This document shows, piece by piece, positions 48,134 through 58,103 of a stretch of 64,000 bases of DNA. The DNA lies in assembly GCF_004798685.1 (NCBI RefSeq), contig NZ_CP039291.1, positions 2,108,001 through 2,172,000 on the forward strand. Reading direction: 5' to 3'. The DNA comes from Cellulomonas shaoxiangyii. GTDB lineage: Bacteria > Actinomycetota > Actinomycetes > Actinomycetales > Cellulomonadaceae. The notes under the pieces are model-generated. The model did not search any database and was not told the DNA's origin. It worked only from the letters and a program-made list of their open reading frames with translations. Every line of letters starts with the position of its first letter. Position 1 is the stretch's first letter. A program made the translations under genes and the position numbers.

Positions 48134-48892
48134 GTGGCACCCGCGCTCCAGCTCCCCCGGTCCGTCCTGCTCGCGCTCTGGCTCGCCGCCCCGGCGGACG
48201 CGCGGCGCGCGACCCTCGCGGTGCAGGGCGAGGACGAGCCGCACGTCGTGCACCGCGGCGAGGACGACGTCGTCCCGCTGGTGCAGTGGCTGACCGACTC
48301 CCCGCCGGCGGTGGAGGTCGGCGTGGCGCTGCCCGTGCCGGGCGACCCCGTGGCCGTCCCGCCGCCCGCCTCGGGGCCGGCCGCGCAGTCGGGCGAGTGC
48401 GTCCTGGTGGCCCGCGGCGACGGCGCGACGGCCGTCGCCGTCCCGCACGTGCAGCGGTTCGGGTCGGAGTACGAGCCGGGGCACCTCGTGCGGTGGGACG
48501 TCGTCGAGGTGGCGGACTGGCGGCCCGCCGCGCACGCCCAGGTGGGGTCCCTGGAGGAGGCCGAGCGCGCCCTGCGGGACGGCCTACGCACCGCCACGGA
48601 GGCGCTGGTCGAGCTCGACGTGGCGAGCTGGCGCGCCGACGCGGCGGACGAGATCGCGACCGTGCGCGACGGTGCGCTCACCCCCTCCCGCCTCCCGACC
48701 GGTCTCGAGGGTCAGCGCCTGCGGGTGCTGACCAGCGCCGCGCGGCTGCGCGCGATCGTCCGGCTGGCGGCCCGCGACGACGGCGGCGCCGTCAACCTGT
48801 GGCAGGCGGACCAGCGCTCGACGGCGCTGCGCGAGGTCGACCGGGTGGCGCGGCGCGCGATGGCGGCGGCCGCGACGCGGCTGACCCGCTGA
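48134..48892 (+). CDS. Conserved actinobacterial protein of unknown function (252 aa)
   Basis: A 252-aa soluble protein; no family recognised. The N-terminal half contains beta-rich stretches such as ALWLAAPADARRATLAVQGE and DDVVPLVQWLTDSPPAVEV, and the C-terminal half is helical and Arg-rich (GLEGQRLRVLTSAARLRAIV). No Cys motif, signal or membrane helix is seen. GTG 48134 is chosen for TACCGT 6 nt upstream. It lies 57 nt after the topoisomerase gene and converges with glgA, 4 nt between stops. Proximity to the topoisomerase is suggestive but not evidence of function. Confidence 0.65.
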   Translation: MAPALQLPRSVLLALWLAAPADARRATLAVQGEDEPHVVHRGEDDVVPLVQWLTDSPPAVEVGVALPVPGDPVAVPPPASGPAAQSGECVLVARGDGATAVAVPHVQRFGSEYEPGHLVRWDVVEVADWRPAAHAQVGSLEEAERALRDGLRTATEALVELDVASWRADAADEIATVRDGALTPSRLPTGLEGQRLRVLTSAARLRAIVRLAARDDGGAVNLWQADQRSTALREVDRVARRAMAAAATRLTR

Positions 48893-48896
48893 GCCG

Positions 48897-50123
48897 TCAG
48901 GCGCCCAGCACCGCGCGGTACACCTCGAGCGTGCGCTCGCCGACGGCGCGCCACGAGAAGTGCTCCTCGACCCGGCGGCGGGAGGCCACGCCGAACGCCC
49001 TCGCCCGTTCCCGGTCCGCCACCGCGTCCGCGAGCGCCGCACCGAGGTCGGCGACGAAGCGGTCGGGGTCGACGGGGGTGCCCGTGCCGTCCTGCACCTG
49101 CTCGATGGGCACGAGCCACCCGGTCACGCCGTCGTCGACGACCTCCGGGATGCCGCCGGTGGCCGTGCCGACGACGGGCAGGCCGACGGCCATCGCCTCG
49201 AGGTTGACGATGCCCAGCGGCTCGTAGACCGACGGGCACACGAACACCGTGCCGTGCGCGAGGACCGCCACGAGGTCCTCGCGCGGCAGCATCCGCTCGA
49301 TCCACACGACGCCCGTGCGGCGCCCCTGCAGCGCCTCGACGAGGCCGCTGACCTCCGCCATGATCTCGGGCGTGTCGGGGGCGCCGGCGCACAGCACGAG
49401 CTGCACGTCCGCGGGCAGCGCCTCGGCGGCCCGCAGCAGGTACGGCAGGCCCTTCTGCCGGGTGATCCGCCCGACGAACACGACCGCGGGGCGGTCCGGG
49501 TCGATGCCGAGGCCCTCGACGACGGCGCGCGCCCGCGCGGTGGCCTCGGGCCCCTCGGGGCGGCGCCACCCGTCGAGGTCGATGCCGTTGTGCACGACGT
49601 GCACCCTCGCGGGGTCCACCGCCGGGTACGCGCGCAGGATGTCGGCACGCATGCCCGCGCTGACCGCGATCACGCCCGCGGCCGCCTCGTACGCGGTGCG
49701 CTCGACCCACGACGACAGCGCGTACCCGCCGCCGAGCTGCTCGGCCTTCCAGGGGCGCAGCGGCTCGAGGCTGTGCGCGGTCACGACGTGCGGCACGCCG
49801 TACAGCAGTGACGCCAGGTGCCCGGCGAGGTTCGCGTACCAGGTGTGCGAGTGCACCAGGTCGGTGGGCCCGCCCGCGTCGTCACGCGCGATGCCGTCGA
49901 CGATCGAGAGGTCCACGCCCATCGTCGCGAGCGCCGGGTTGGCGTCCCGGAGCGCGTCCGGGACGGCGTAGCCGTGCGTGCCCGGCTCCGCGACGGGCAC
50001 GTCGAACGCGTGCACGCGCACGTCGACCAGGTCGCGCAGCACGGCCGTCAGCCCCGCGACGTGGACGCCCGCGCCCCCGTACACGTGCGGCGGGTACTCG
50101 CGGGTCAGCAGGTCGACGCGCAC
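48897..50123 (-). CDS. glgA: Glycogen synthase, actinobacterial GlgA type
   Basis: A 408-aa GT-B glycosyltransferase. The start MRVDLLTREYPPHVYGGAGV matches the actinobacterial glycogen synthase/maltosyl-1-phosphate-forming family rather than plant-type GlgA, which is longer. Motifs: VVFVGRITRQKGLPYLLRA for donor binding and the C-terminal VCPSVYEPLGIVNLEAMAVG with the E-x7-E signature. It may extend glycogen or form maltose-1-phosphate from ADP-glucose. The GTG has GGAGG upstream. Divergent from glgC, 108 nt apart, as in many actinobacteria. Confidence 0.93.
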   Translation of the reverse strand: MRVDLLTREYPPHVYGGAGVHVAGLTAVLRDLVDVRVHAFDVPVAEPGTHGYAVPDALRDANPALATMGVDLSIVDGIARDDAGGPTDLVHSHTWYANLAGHLASLLYGVPHVVTAHSLEPLRPWKAEQLGGGYALSSWVERTAYEAAAGVIAVSAGMRADILRAYPAVDPARVHVVHNGIDLDGWRRPEGPEATARARAVVEGLGIDPDRPAVVFVGRITRQKGLPYLLRAAEALPADVQLVLCAGAPDTPEIMAEVSGLVEALQGRRTGVVWIERMLPREDLVAVLAHGTVFVCPSVYEPLGIVNLEAMAVGLPVVGTATGGIPEVVDDGVTGWLVPIEQVQDGTGTPVDPDRFVADLGAALADAVADRERARAFGVASRRRVEEHFSWRAVGERTLEVYRAVLGA

Positions 50124-50219
50124 GGGGAGCCTCCAGGTCGTGACAGGCCAGGTCAGCCGGTCGTGGACGACACGCTAGCGCGCACGCCGCGTCGCCTCGC
50201 TGCGAGCGGCCGGCGGCCC

Positions 50220-50225
50220 TAGGTT
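50220..50225 (+). promoter_or_regulatory. Predicted -10 (TAGGTT) for a leaderless start of glgC
   Basis: TAGGTT ends 6 nt before the ATG at 50232; no Shine-Dalgarno is present. Confidence 0.5.
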
Positions 50226-50231
50226 GGGTCC

Positions 50232-51473
50232 ATGCCAGCGCCGCGTGTCCTCGCCATCGTCCTCGCCGGGGGGGAGGGCAAGCGCCTGATGCCGCTGACC
50301 GCGCACCGCGCGAAGCCCGCGGTCCCGTTCGGGGGCATCTACCGCCTCATCGACTTCGCGCTGTCGAACGTCATCAACTCGCACTACCTGCACGTGATCG
50401 TGCTCACGCAGTACAAGTCGCACAGCCTCGACCGGCACGTGTCGCGCACGTGGCGCATGTCGCCGCTGCTGGGCAACTACGTCGCCGCCGTCCCGGCGCA
50501 GCAGCGCGTGGGCAAGCACTGGTACCTCGGCAGCGCCGACGCGATCTACCAGTGCCTCAACATCATCGACGACGAGCGCCCCGACATCGTGGTCGTGGTC
50601 GGCGCCGACCACGTCTACCGCATGGACTTCTCCCAGATGGTCGACTCGCACATCGAGTCGGGCGCCGAGCTGACCGTGGCGGGCATCCGGCAGCCGATCG
50701 GCATGGCGGACCAGTTCGGCGTCATCGAGACCGAGCCGTCCGACCCGACCCGCATCGCCGCCTTCCGCGAGAAGCCGTCGGACCCGACGCCGGTGCCCGG
50801 CTCGCCGACGGAGATCCTCGCGTCGATGGGCAACTACGTGGCGGACGCGGACGCGCTGGTGCGGGCCGTGACCGCCGACGCGGAGGACGTGAACTCCCGG
50901 CACGACATGGGCGGCGACATCGTGCCGTGGTTCGTCGAGCGCGGGACCGCGGGCGTGTACGACTTCATCCGCAACGACGTGCCCGGCTCGACCGACCGCG
51001 ACCGCGACTACTGGCGGGACGTCGGCACCATCGACTCCTACTACGACGCCAACCAGGACCTGATCTCGATCGAGCCGGTCTTCAACCTCTACAACGGCGA
51101 GTGGCCGCTGTTCACGGGGTACACCGGCCTGCCGCCGGCGAAGTTCGTGCACGCGGGTGCCGGGCGCCTCGGGCACGCCGCGGACTCGATCGTGTCGCCG
51201 GGCGTCCTCGTCTCGGGTGCCACGGTGTCCTCGTCGGTCCTGTCCCCCGGCGTGCGCCTGCACTCGTGGGCGCAGGTCACGGACTCGGTGCTGATGGACG
51301 GCGTGCAGGTGTCGCGCTACGCGCAGGTGCACCGGGCGATCCTGGACAAGAACGTGATCGTCCCGGAGCGGGCGCGCGTCGGCCTCGACCACGAGCACGA
51401 CCGCGCGCGCGGGTTCACCGTGACGGACAGCGGCATCACGGTGGTGCCGAAGGGCTCGGTCATCGACGACTGA
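50232..51473 (+). CDS. glgC: Glucose-1-phosphate adenylyltransferase
   Basis: A 413-aa ADP-glucose pyrophosphorylase, the donor-forming step of glycogen synthesis. Signature: [19 protein letters not shown] then [17 protein letters not shown]; substrate loop [16 protein letters not shown], and DHVYRMDF. The C-terminal half is a left-handed beta-helix (hexapeptide-like repeats ending in the conserved [13 protein letters not shown]). Divergent from glgA, giving a coordinated glycogen module. Confidence 0.96.
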   Translation: MPAPRVLAIVLAGGEGKRLMPLTAHRAKPAVPFGGIYRLIDFALSNVINSHYLHVIVLTQYKSHSLDRHVSRTWRMSPLLGNYVAAVPAQQRVGKHWYLGSADAIYQCLNIIDDERPDIVVVVGADHVYRMDFSQMVDSHIESGAELTVAGIRQPIGMADQFGVIETEPSDPTRIAAFREKPSDPTPVPGSPTEILASMGNYVADADALVRAVTADAEDVNSRHDMGGDIVPWFVERGTAGVYDFIRNDVPGSTDRDRDYWRDVGTIDSYYDANQDLISIEPVFNLYNGEWPLFTGYTGLPPAKFVHAGAGRLGHAADSIVSPGVLVSGATVSSSVLSPGVRLHSWAQVTDSVLMDGVQVSRYAQVHRAILDKNVIVPERARVGLDHEHDRARGFTVTDSGITVVPKGSVIDD

Positions 51474-51517
51474 CCGCCGCCTGGCGGACGCCCCACCGTG
51501 CCGGCGGTGCCCCGCAC

Positions 51518-51523
51518 TAGCCT
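51518..51523 (+). promoter_or_regulatory. Predicted -10 (TAGCCT) for a leaderless start of serB
   Basis: TAGCCT ends 7 nt before the GTG at 51531, which favours that start over a GTG-like codon 33 bases upstream. Confidence 0.5.
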
Positions 51524-51530
51524 GCCGGGC

Positions 51531-52202
51531 GTGGACAGCACCCCCGCGCGCCCCGCCGTCGCGACCGACACCCGCCGGCTCGTCGTGATGGACGTCGACT
51601 CGACGCTCATCACGGGCGAGGTCGTCGAGATGCTCGCGGCGCGCGCCGGGTCGCTCCCCCTCGTCGCGGCGATCACCGAGCGGGCGATGCGCGGCGAGAT
51701 CGACTTCGGGCAGTCGCTGCGCGAGCGCGTCGCGACGCTGGAGGGCCTGCCGGTCGCCGTGTTCGACGAGGTCCTGGCCGAGGTGGAGCTGACCCCGGGC
51801 GCCACCGAGCTGGTGGCGGAGCTGCGGGCGCGGGACTGGCCCGTCGGGCTGGTCTCGGGCGGCTTCCTGGAGGTCGTGCGCCCGCTGGCGGCGCGCCTGG
51901 GCATCACGCGCGTGCACGCGAACCGGCTCGAGGTCGCCGAGGGCCGGCTCACCGGGCGCGTGGACGGCCCCGTCGTCGACCGGGCCGCGAAGGCGGCGAC
52001 GCTCGCGGCGTGGGCGGCCGAGCTCGGCGTGCCGATGGACCGCACGGTCGCGATCGGTGACGGCGCGAACGACCTCGACATGCTGGCCGCCGCCGCCACG
52101 GGCATCGCGTTCAACGCCAAGCCGGTCGTCGCGCGCGCCGCGGACGCCGCCGTCGACGGACGGCTCGACGCCGTGCTGGCGCTGGAGCCGTTCGCCCGCT
52201 GA
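51531..52202 (+). CDS. serB: Phosphoserine phosphatase
   Basis: A 223-aa HAD phosphatase making L-serine from phosphoserine. The nucleophile Asp is in VVMDVDSTLITGEVVEML (DxDxT), the Ser motif is LVSGGFLEVV, and the Mg site is IGDGANDLDML. There is no N-terminal ACT domain, unlike some actinobacterial SerB proteins. The GTG start is set by TAGCCT 7 nt upstream. A 28-bp tandem repeat follows. Confidence 0.92.
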   Translation: MDSTPARPAVATDTRRLVVMDVDSTLITGEVVEMLAARAGSLPLVAAITERAMRGEIDFGQSLRERVATLEGLPVAVFDEVLAEVELTPGATELVAELRARDWPVGLVSGGFLEVVRPLAARLGITRVHANRLEVAEGRLTGRVDGPVVDRAAKAATLAAWAAELGVPMDRTVAIGDGANDLDMLAAAATGIAFNAKPVVARAADAAVDGRLDAVLALEPFAR

Positions 52203-52210
52203 CGAGCCAG

Positions 52211-52274
52211 GCCCGACGCACGTCGCAAGCTGCGCCGTGCCCGACGCGCGTCGGGACCTGCGCCGTGCCCGACG
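52211..52274. repeat. 28-bp tandem repeat, 2.3 copies
   Basis: Units at 52211-52238 and 52239-52266 share gcccgacgc-cgtcg--tgcgccgt with four mismatches, and a third begins at 52267. The second holds a perfect palindrome (CCGACGCGCGTCGG, 52241-52254). It sits in the serB/sixA convergent gap and may serve as a terminator. Confidence 0.55.
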
Positions 52275-52296
52275 GGCCCGCGGGTCCGCCCGGGCC

Positions 52297-52818
52297 TCAG
52301 TCGCCGGCGGCGACGCGCACGAGCCGCAGGGCGCCGGGCGCGGTCGCGTCCCAGGGGCCGTCGAGCTCGAGCACGGACCACGCAGCCGTCGGCACGCCGC
52401 GCTGCACGCGGGCCAGGACCTCCGCGTCGGACCCCTCGCCCGCGAGGGTCGCGGCGGCGTGCGACATGGTCGGCTCGTGGCCGACGACGAGCACGGTCGC
52501 GGCGTCGGCGGGCACCTGCTGCACGGCCGCGGCCAGGTCGCCGGTCGTCGCGGCGTACAGGTCGTCGCTCACCGTGACGACCGCCGCGGGCGCGCCCGCG
52601 GCGGCCAGCGCGGTCCGGACGAGCTCCCACGTCTGCCGGGTGCGCAGGGCCGACGAGCAGAGCACGTGCGTCGGCGCGAGGCCGGCCGCGGCGAGCGCCG
52701 CACCGGCCGCGGACGCCTGCCGGCGGCCCACGAGCGCGAGCGGGCGGTCGTGGTCGGCCAGCGCACCGGCGGGCTCGGCCTTGGCGTGCCGCAGCAGCAC
52801 GAGTCGGTGGGAAGTCAC
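52297..52818 (-). CDS. sixA: Phosphohistidine phosphatase SixA
   Basis: A 173-aa histidine-phosphatase-superfamily protein. The catalytic RHAK motif is LVLLRHAKAEPAG at the start and the second His is in LVVGHEPTMSHAA. SixA dephosphorylates phosphohistidine, for example on phosphorelay proteins; in actinobacteria the partner is unknown. The GTG start lacks a strong Shine-Dalgarno. Convergent with serB. Confidence 0.9.
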   Translation of the reverse strand: MTSHRLVLLRHAKAEPAGALADHDRPLALVGRRQASAAGAALAAAGLAPTHVLCSSALRTRQTWELVRTALAAAGAPAAVVTVSDDLYAATTGDLAAAVQQVPADAATVLVVGHEPTMSHAAATLAGEGSDAEVLARVQRGVPTAAWSVLELDGPWDATAPGALRLVRVAAGD

Positions 52819-52936
52819 GTCACCAGCGTCCCACCGCGCACGGCCGGTGCGTCGCGCCGTCCGCCCGCGGCGGGCGTGACGTGCGCGACGTCCGGCGTCG
52901 TGCGTCCGTGCTCACGGCCCGCAGGTCACGGACACC

Positions 52937-52976
52937 GAGGTCACAGGCCCGAGGTCAGGCCCGAGGTCACAGGCCC
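52937..52976. repeat. Short direct repeats across the fabI stop
   Basis: GAGGTCACAGGCCC occurs at 52937-52950 and 52963-52976 with a 12-bp partial copy (GAGGTCAGGCCC) between. The right-hand copy contains the fabI stop codon, so the end of the gene has been locally duplicated. Confidence 0.6.
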
Positions 52977-53734
52977 ATCGCGTGGACGCCGCCGTCGACG
53001 TGCACGATCTCCCCCGTCGTCGCGGGGAACCAGTCCGACAGGAGCGCCGCGACGGCCCGGGCCGTCGGCTCGGGGTCCGTGACGTCCCAGCCGAGGGGTG
53101 CGCGCTCCGGCCAGCCGCCCTCCATCGCCTCGAAGCCGGGGATCGACTTCGCGGCCGTCGTGCGGATGGGGCCGGCCGAGACGAGGTTGACGCGGATCCC
53201 CCGGGGGCCGAGGTCGCGTGCGAGGTACCGGGCGGTCGACTCGAACGCCGCCTTCGCCACGCCCATCCAGTCGTAGACCGGCCACGCGTAGCGGGCGTCG
53301 AACGTGAGGCCGACGACCGACCCGCCGGGGCCCAGGAGCGGCAGGGTCGCCACCGCGAGCGACTTCAGCGAGTACGCGCTGATCTGCACGGCCGTCGCCA
53401 CGTCGTCCCACTCCCCCGCGAGGAAGTTGCCGCCCATGACGGACTGCGGCGCGAAGCCGATGGAGTGCACGACGCCGTCGAGGTGGTCGACGTGCTCGCG
53501 CACGCGGTCCGCGAGGGCCGCGAGGTCGTCCGCCGACGTGACGTCGAGCTCGACGACCGGCGCCGGCTTCGGCAGCCGCCGCGCGATCGCCTGGGTCAGG
53601 CGCAGCTGGCGCCCGAAGGACGACAGGACCACGTGCGCACCCTGCTCCTGCGCGAGCCGCGCGACGTGGAACGCGATCGAGCTGTCCGTGAGGACCCCGG
53701 TGACCAGGAGCGTCTTGCCCTCGAGCAGTGCCAT
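52967..53734 (-). CDS. fabI: Enoyl-[acyl-carrier-protein] reductase
   Basis: A 255-aa NADH-dependent enoyl-ACP reductase, the last step of each fatty-acid elongation cycle. SDR-type cofactor segment TGVLTDSSIAFHVARLAQEQ, and the catalytic Tyr-x6-Lys in YDWMGVAKAAFE. It is the InhA/FabI class targeted by triclosan and isoniazid in relatives. ATG 53734 follows GGAAGGA. It is downstream of fabG on the same strand, 77 nt between them, the mabA-inhA order of mycobacteria. Confidence 0.95.
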   Translation of the reverse strand: MALLEGKTLLVTGVLTDSSIAFHVARLAQEQGAHVVLSSFGRQLRLTQAIARRLPKPAPVVELDVTSADDLAALADRVREHVDHLDGVVHSIGFAPQSVMGGNFLAGEWDDVATAVQISAYSLKSLAVATLPLLGPGGSVVGLTFDARYAWPVYDWMGVAKAAFESTARYLARDLGPRGIRVNLVSAGPIRTTAAKSIPGFEAMEGGWPERAPLGWDVTDPEPTARAVAALLSDWFPATTGEIVHVDGGVHAMGL

Positions 53735-53811
53735 GAAGGTTCCTTCCGTACGGGAACGATGGGGCCGCGTGCGCGCGGCGGCGTGGGGGGGTGGGCGGGG
53801 ATGCCGGGGCG

Positions 53812-54576
53812 TCAGTGCCCCATGCCGAGGCCGCCGTCGACGGGCACGACGGCGCCCGAGACGTACGCGGCGCCGTCGGACGCCAGGAACTCGACGACGC
53901 GGGCCACCTCGTCGGCGTGACCGAACCGGCCGGCCGGGATGGCGGCGAGGTACGCGTCCTGGCGGTCCTGCGGGAGCGCCTTCGTCATGTCGGTGTCGAT
54001 GAACCCGGGGGCGACGACGTTCGCGGTGATGTTGCGCCCGCCCAGCTCCCGCGTGATCGAGCGGGCCATGCCGACGAGCGCCGCCTTCGACGCGGCGTAG
54101 TTCACCTGGCCCGGCGAGCCGTACATGCCGACGACCGAGGAGATGAGGACGATGCGGCCGCGGCGCAGCCGGATCATGCCCTTGCTGGCGCGCCGCACGA
54201 CGCGGAAGGAGCCGGTGAGGTTGACGTCGAGCACCTCGGCGAACTCGTCGTCGGTCATGCGCATGAGGAGCTGGTCGCGCGTGACGCCGGCGTTCGCGAC
54301 GACCACCTCCACCGGACCCTGCGCCGCCTCGACCTGCGTGAACGCGGCGTCGACGGCGGCGGTGTCGCGCACGTCGGCGCGGACCTCCAGGACACCGTCG
54401 GGCGCGCTGCCGGACCGCACGATCGTGGCGACCGCGTCACCGGCGGCGACGAACCGCTCGGCGATGGCCCGCCCGATGCCCCGGTTGGCGCCCGTCACGA
54501 GGACGCTGCGCGGGGCCCGGACCGGGGCGGCGGTGCCGGGGGTGGCGGCGGTGGGCTCGGGTGTCGTCGCAGGCAC
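53812..54576 (-). CDS. fabG: 3-oxoacyl-[acyl-carrier-protein] reductase
   Basis: A 254-aa SDR enzyme reducing 3-ketoacyl-ACP. Cofactor motif VLVTGANRGIGRAIAERFVA, NAG motif VVVANAGVTRDQLL, catalytic Ser-Tyr-Lys in ISSVVGMYGSPGQVNYAASK, and the closing PVDGGLGMGH. The first 20 residues are Ala/Pro/Thr-rich and poorly conserved, so the true start could be a later GTG, for example the one just before RAPRSVLVTG. I keep GTG 54576 because TAGCGT lies 8 nt upstream. It is paired with fabI. Confidence 0.93.
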   Translation of the reverse strand: MPATTPEPTAATPGTAAPVRAPRSVLVTGANRGIGRAIAERFVAAGDAVATIVRSGSAPDGVLEVRADVRDTAAVDAAFTQVEAAQGPVEVVVANAGVTRDQLLMRMTDDEFAEVLDVNLTGSFRVVRRASKGMIRLRRGRIVLISSVVGMYGSPGQVNYAASKAALVGMARSITRELGGRNITANVVAPGFIDTDMTKALPQDRQDAYLAAIPAGRFGHADEVARVVEFLASDGAAYVSGAVVPVDGGLGMGH

Positions 54577-54584
54577 GGGTCACG

Positions 54585-54590
54585 ACGCTA
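54585..54590 (-). promoter_or_regulatory. Predicted -10 (TAGCGT) for a leaderless start of fabG
   Basis: On the minus strand TAGCGT ends 8 nt before the GTG at 54576; no Shine-Dalgarno is present. Confidence 0.45.
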
Positions 54591-54644
54591 GCCCACGGCC
54601 CCCGGCCCGCAGGGGGTGCCGGCGCGCACGAGTTGCCCCGCCCC

Positions 54645-54665
54645 CGTTGTGGGAGCCCCACAACG
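54645..54665. promoter_or_regulatory. 21-bp palindrome between fabG and DUF3099
   Basis: Perfect 9-bp arms CGTTGTGGG and CCCACAACG flank a 3-nt AGC centre in the divergent fabG/DUF3099 gap. It lies 12 nt upstream of the TACCAT hexamer of DUF3099. A hairpin loop of 3 nt is possible, but an operator read as DNA is the more natural interpretation; which regulator binds is unknown. Confidence 0.6.
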
Positions 54666-54677
54666 ACGGACGGCGCC

Positions 54678-54683
54678 TACCAT
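54678..54683 (+). promoter_or_regulatory. Predicted -10 (TACCAT) for a leaderless start
   Basis: TACCAT ends 5 nt before the GTG at 54689 of the DUF3099 gene; no Shine-Dalgarno is present. Confidence 0.45.
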
Positions 54684-54688
54684 GGGGT

Positions 54689-55021
54689 GTGAGCACCCGA
54701 CGGCGCCGCGACCTCCCGCCGGAGGAGGTGCACCGCATCACGTCCGCCCCCGAGCCGCTGGCCGACGACCTCGCCCGGCGGCAGCGCCGGTACCTGTGGC
54801 AGATGGGGATCCGCGTCCTCTGCTTCCTCGCGGCGGGGCTGCTGTGGGCGCACGTGCCCGTCGCGGTGCCGCTGGTGCTGCTCGCGGCGGCGGTGGTGCT
54901 GCCCTACGTCGCGGTGCTGCTCGCCAACGCGGGCCGCGAGCGACGCGTCGAGGGTGACGTCTACCTCACGCCGCGGGAGCTGGGCGCCGCCCCGCGCGGC
55001 GGTGACCTGGGAGGGTCCTGA
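54689..55021 (+). CDS. DUF3099 family membrane protein
   Basis: A 110-aa protein of the actinobacterial DUF3099 family. It starts with the conserved VHRITSAPEPLADDLARRQR pattern and has two adjacent membrane helices (about residues 43-85: IRVLCFLAAGLLWAHVPV, then LVLLAAAVVLPYVAVLLAN). A short basic/acidic tail follows. Function unknown. GTG 54689 is chosen for TACCAT 5 nt upstream; an ATG at 54682 is out of frame. Its stop shares one base with the next ATG (TGATG). Confidence 0.85.
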   Translation: MSTRRRRDLPPEEVHRITSAPEPLADDLARRQRRYLWQMGIRVLCFLAAGLLWAHVPVAVPLVLLAAAVVLPYVAVLLANAGRERRVEGDVYLTPRELGAAPRGGDLGGS

Positions 55022-55254
55022 TGAGCACGGCCGTGCCGGACGTCGTCGACGAGCTGGTGTGCAGCGCCCGGGGGTGCCGCGGCGAGGCGACGTGGGGCGT
55101 GCTGTGGAACAACCCACGCCTGCACACGCCCGAGCGGCGCAAGGTGTGGCTCGCGTGCGACGAGCACCGCACGCACCTCGGGGAGTACCTCGAGGTGCGG
55201 GGCTTCCTCAAGGACGTCGTGCCCGTCACCGACCTCGAGCGGGCGGCCCCGTGA
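55021..55254 (+). CDS. Small Cys/His protein, possible zinc-binding (77 aa)
   Basis: A 77-aa protein with Cys14, Cys19, Cys46, His49 and His52 arranged C-x4-C ... C-x2-H-x2-H, which could hold a zinc ion. Stretches include VDELVCSARGCRGEATWGVL and KVWLACDEHRTHLGEYLEV. Automated pipelines sometimes label relatives acetone carboxylase; nothing supports that. ATG 55021 follows GGGAGG and overlaps the DUF3099 stop by one base; its stop overlaps SURF1 by 4. Position between DUF3099 and SURF1 suggests a role near cytochrome oxidase assembly. Confidence 0.75.
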   Translation: MSTAVPDVVDELVCSARGCRGEATWGVLWNNPRLHTPERRKVWLACDEHRTHLGEYLEVRGFLKDVVPVTDLERAAP

Positions 55255-56322
55255 GCGGCGCGCCCGCGCGCACGTCCGTCCCGGTGCACGGTGAGGCCGC
55301 CGGCCCCGGAGGCGCCGGCCCTGCCGGCGCCGACCTCGGGCCCGTCCGCCCCGGACCGCCGCCCGGCGCCGCCCCGCGCGAGGCGCGCGCCGACGCCCGC
55401 CGGCGCGCCCTGGGCCTGCTCGCACTCGCCGTGGTGGTCGCCGTCGTGTGCACGTTCCTCGGCCGCTGGCAGTGGCACCGCCACGTGGCGCGGTCGGAGG
55501 CGATCGCGGTCGTCGAGGCCAACTACGCCGCGGCCGCGGTCGACCTGGACGAGGTGGTCCCGGACCCCGACGCCCCGCTGCCCGCCGACGACGCGTGGCG
55601 CGCGGTCACCGTGACGGGCCGCTACCTCCCCGACGCGACGGTGCTGCTGCGCAACCGGCCCGTCGCCGGCTCCCCCTCGTACCACGTGCTCGTGCCGCTG
55701 CTCGTCACGGACGCGGCACCCGACCGCTTCGGCACGCCCGCGGGCGCCGGACGCGTCCTGGTCGTCGACCGCGGCTGGGTGCCGACCGGTCAGGACGGGT
55801 CCGCGGGCGTCGACGTGCCGGCCCCGCCCGCCGGCGACGTGCGGGTGACCGTCCGCCTGCGCCCGGGCGAGGCGGCGAGCGACCGCGACGCCCCGGCCGG
55901 GCAGGTGCAGGCCATCGCGCCGGCCCAGGTGCTCGCGGCGGGCGGCGACGCCGTGCCCGCCGACGCCGCGCCGTACGCCGCGTACGGCGGCCTGCTCGAG
56001 GAGCAGCCCGCACCCGCGGAGACCCTCGGTGCCCTGCCGGCGCCCAGCACGGCCCCCGGCTCGCACCTGTCGTACGCCTTCCAGTGGTGGGTGTTCGCGC
56101 TGGGCGGCCTGGTCGCGTTCTCCGTGGCGGCGCGGCGGGAGTGGCGCGACGCGGCGGGCCTGCCCGACGGCTCGCCCGACGCCGGCGGCCCCGCGGACCC
56201 GGCAGCCCCGGCGCCTGCCGCGGCGCGGCGCCGGCGGCCACCCGGGCGCGACGAGGTCGACGAGGACGCCGAGATCGACGCCCAGCTGGCCGCGGGCGGG
56301 CCGCCGGGTCAGACCGGCGCGG

Positions 56323-56339
<17 letters not shown>
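55251..56339 (+). CDS. SURF1 family cytochrome oxidase assembly protein
   Basis: A 362-aa membrane protein of the SURF1 family, which helps assemble heme-copper oxidase. An N-terminal Pro/Gly-rich segment precedes TM1 (LGLLALAVVVAVVCTFLGRWQWHRH, including the family's GxWQ motif). The periplasmic domain contains RNRPVAGSPSYHVLVPL and VLVVDRGWVP, and the second TM is YAFQWWVFALGGLVAF. The tail is acidic. GTG 55251 overlaps the upstream stop (GTGA). Its last 17 bases overlap the convergent ABC-F gene. Confidence 0.9.
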
Positions 56340-57921
<1,582 letters not shown>

Positions 57922-58103
57922 TGGTGGTTTCCTCCGACGACGCCGGGAGGGTTCTGGAGCCCGGCACAAACGCCCCCAGTCTACCGAGCCGCTAGCGTGA
58001 CGAGCGGCTCAGGGGCCCCACGGCCGACGACGGTCCGGTCACACCGGCCACCCGAGGGGTGCCGCGACTGCGGCGCCCCGACACTCCCCGCGGAAGGCGA
58101 CCC

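Noticed and set aside
54645..54665. Terminator between fabG and DUF3099
   Set aside because: These genes are divergent, so no transcript would be expected to end there; the palindrome is better read as an operator.
55021..55254. Acetone carboxylase
   Set aside because: A label sometimes given to such small proteins; at 77 residues it has no relation to carboxylase subunits.
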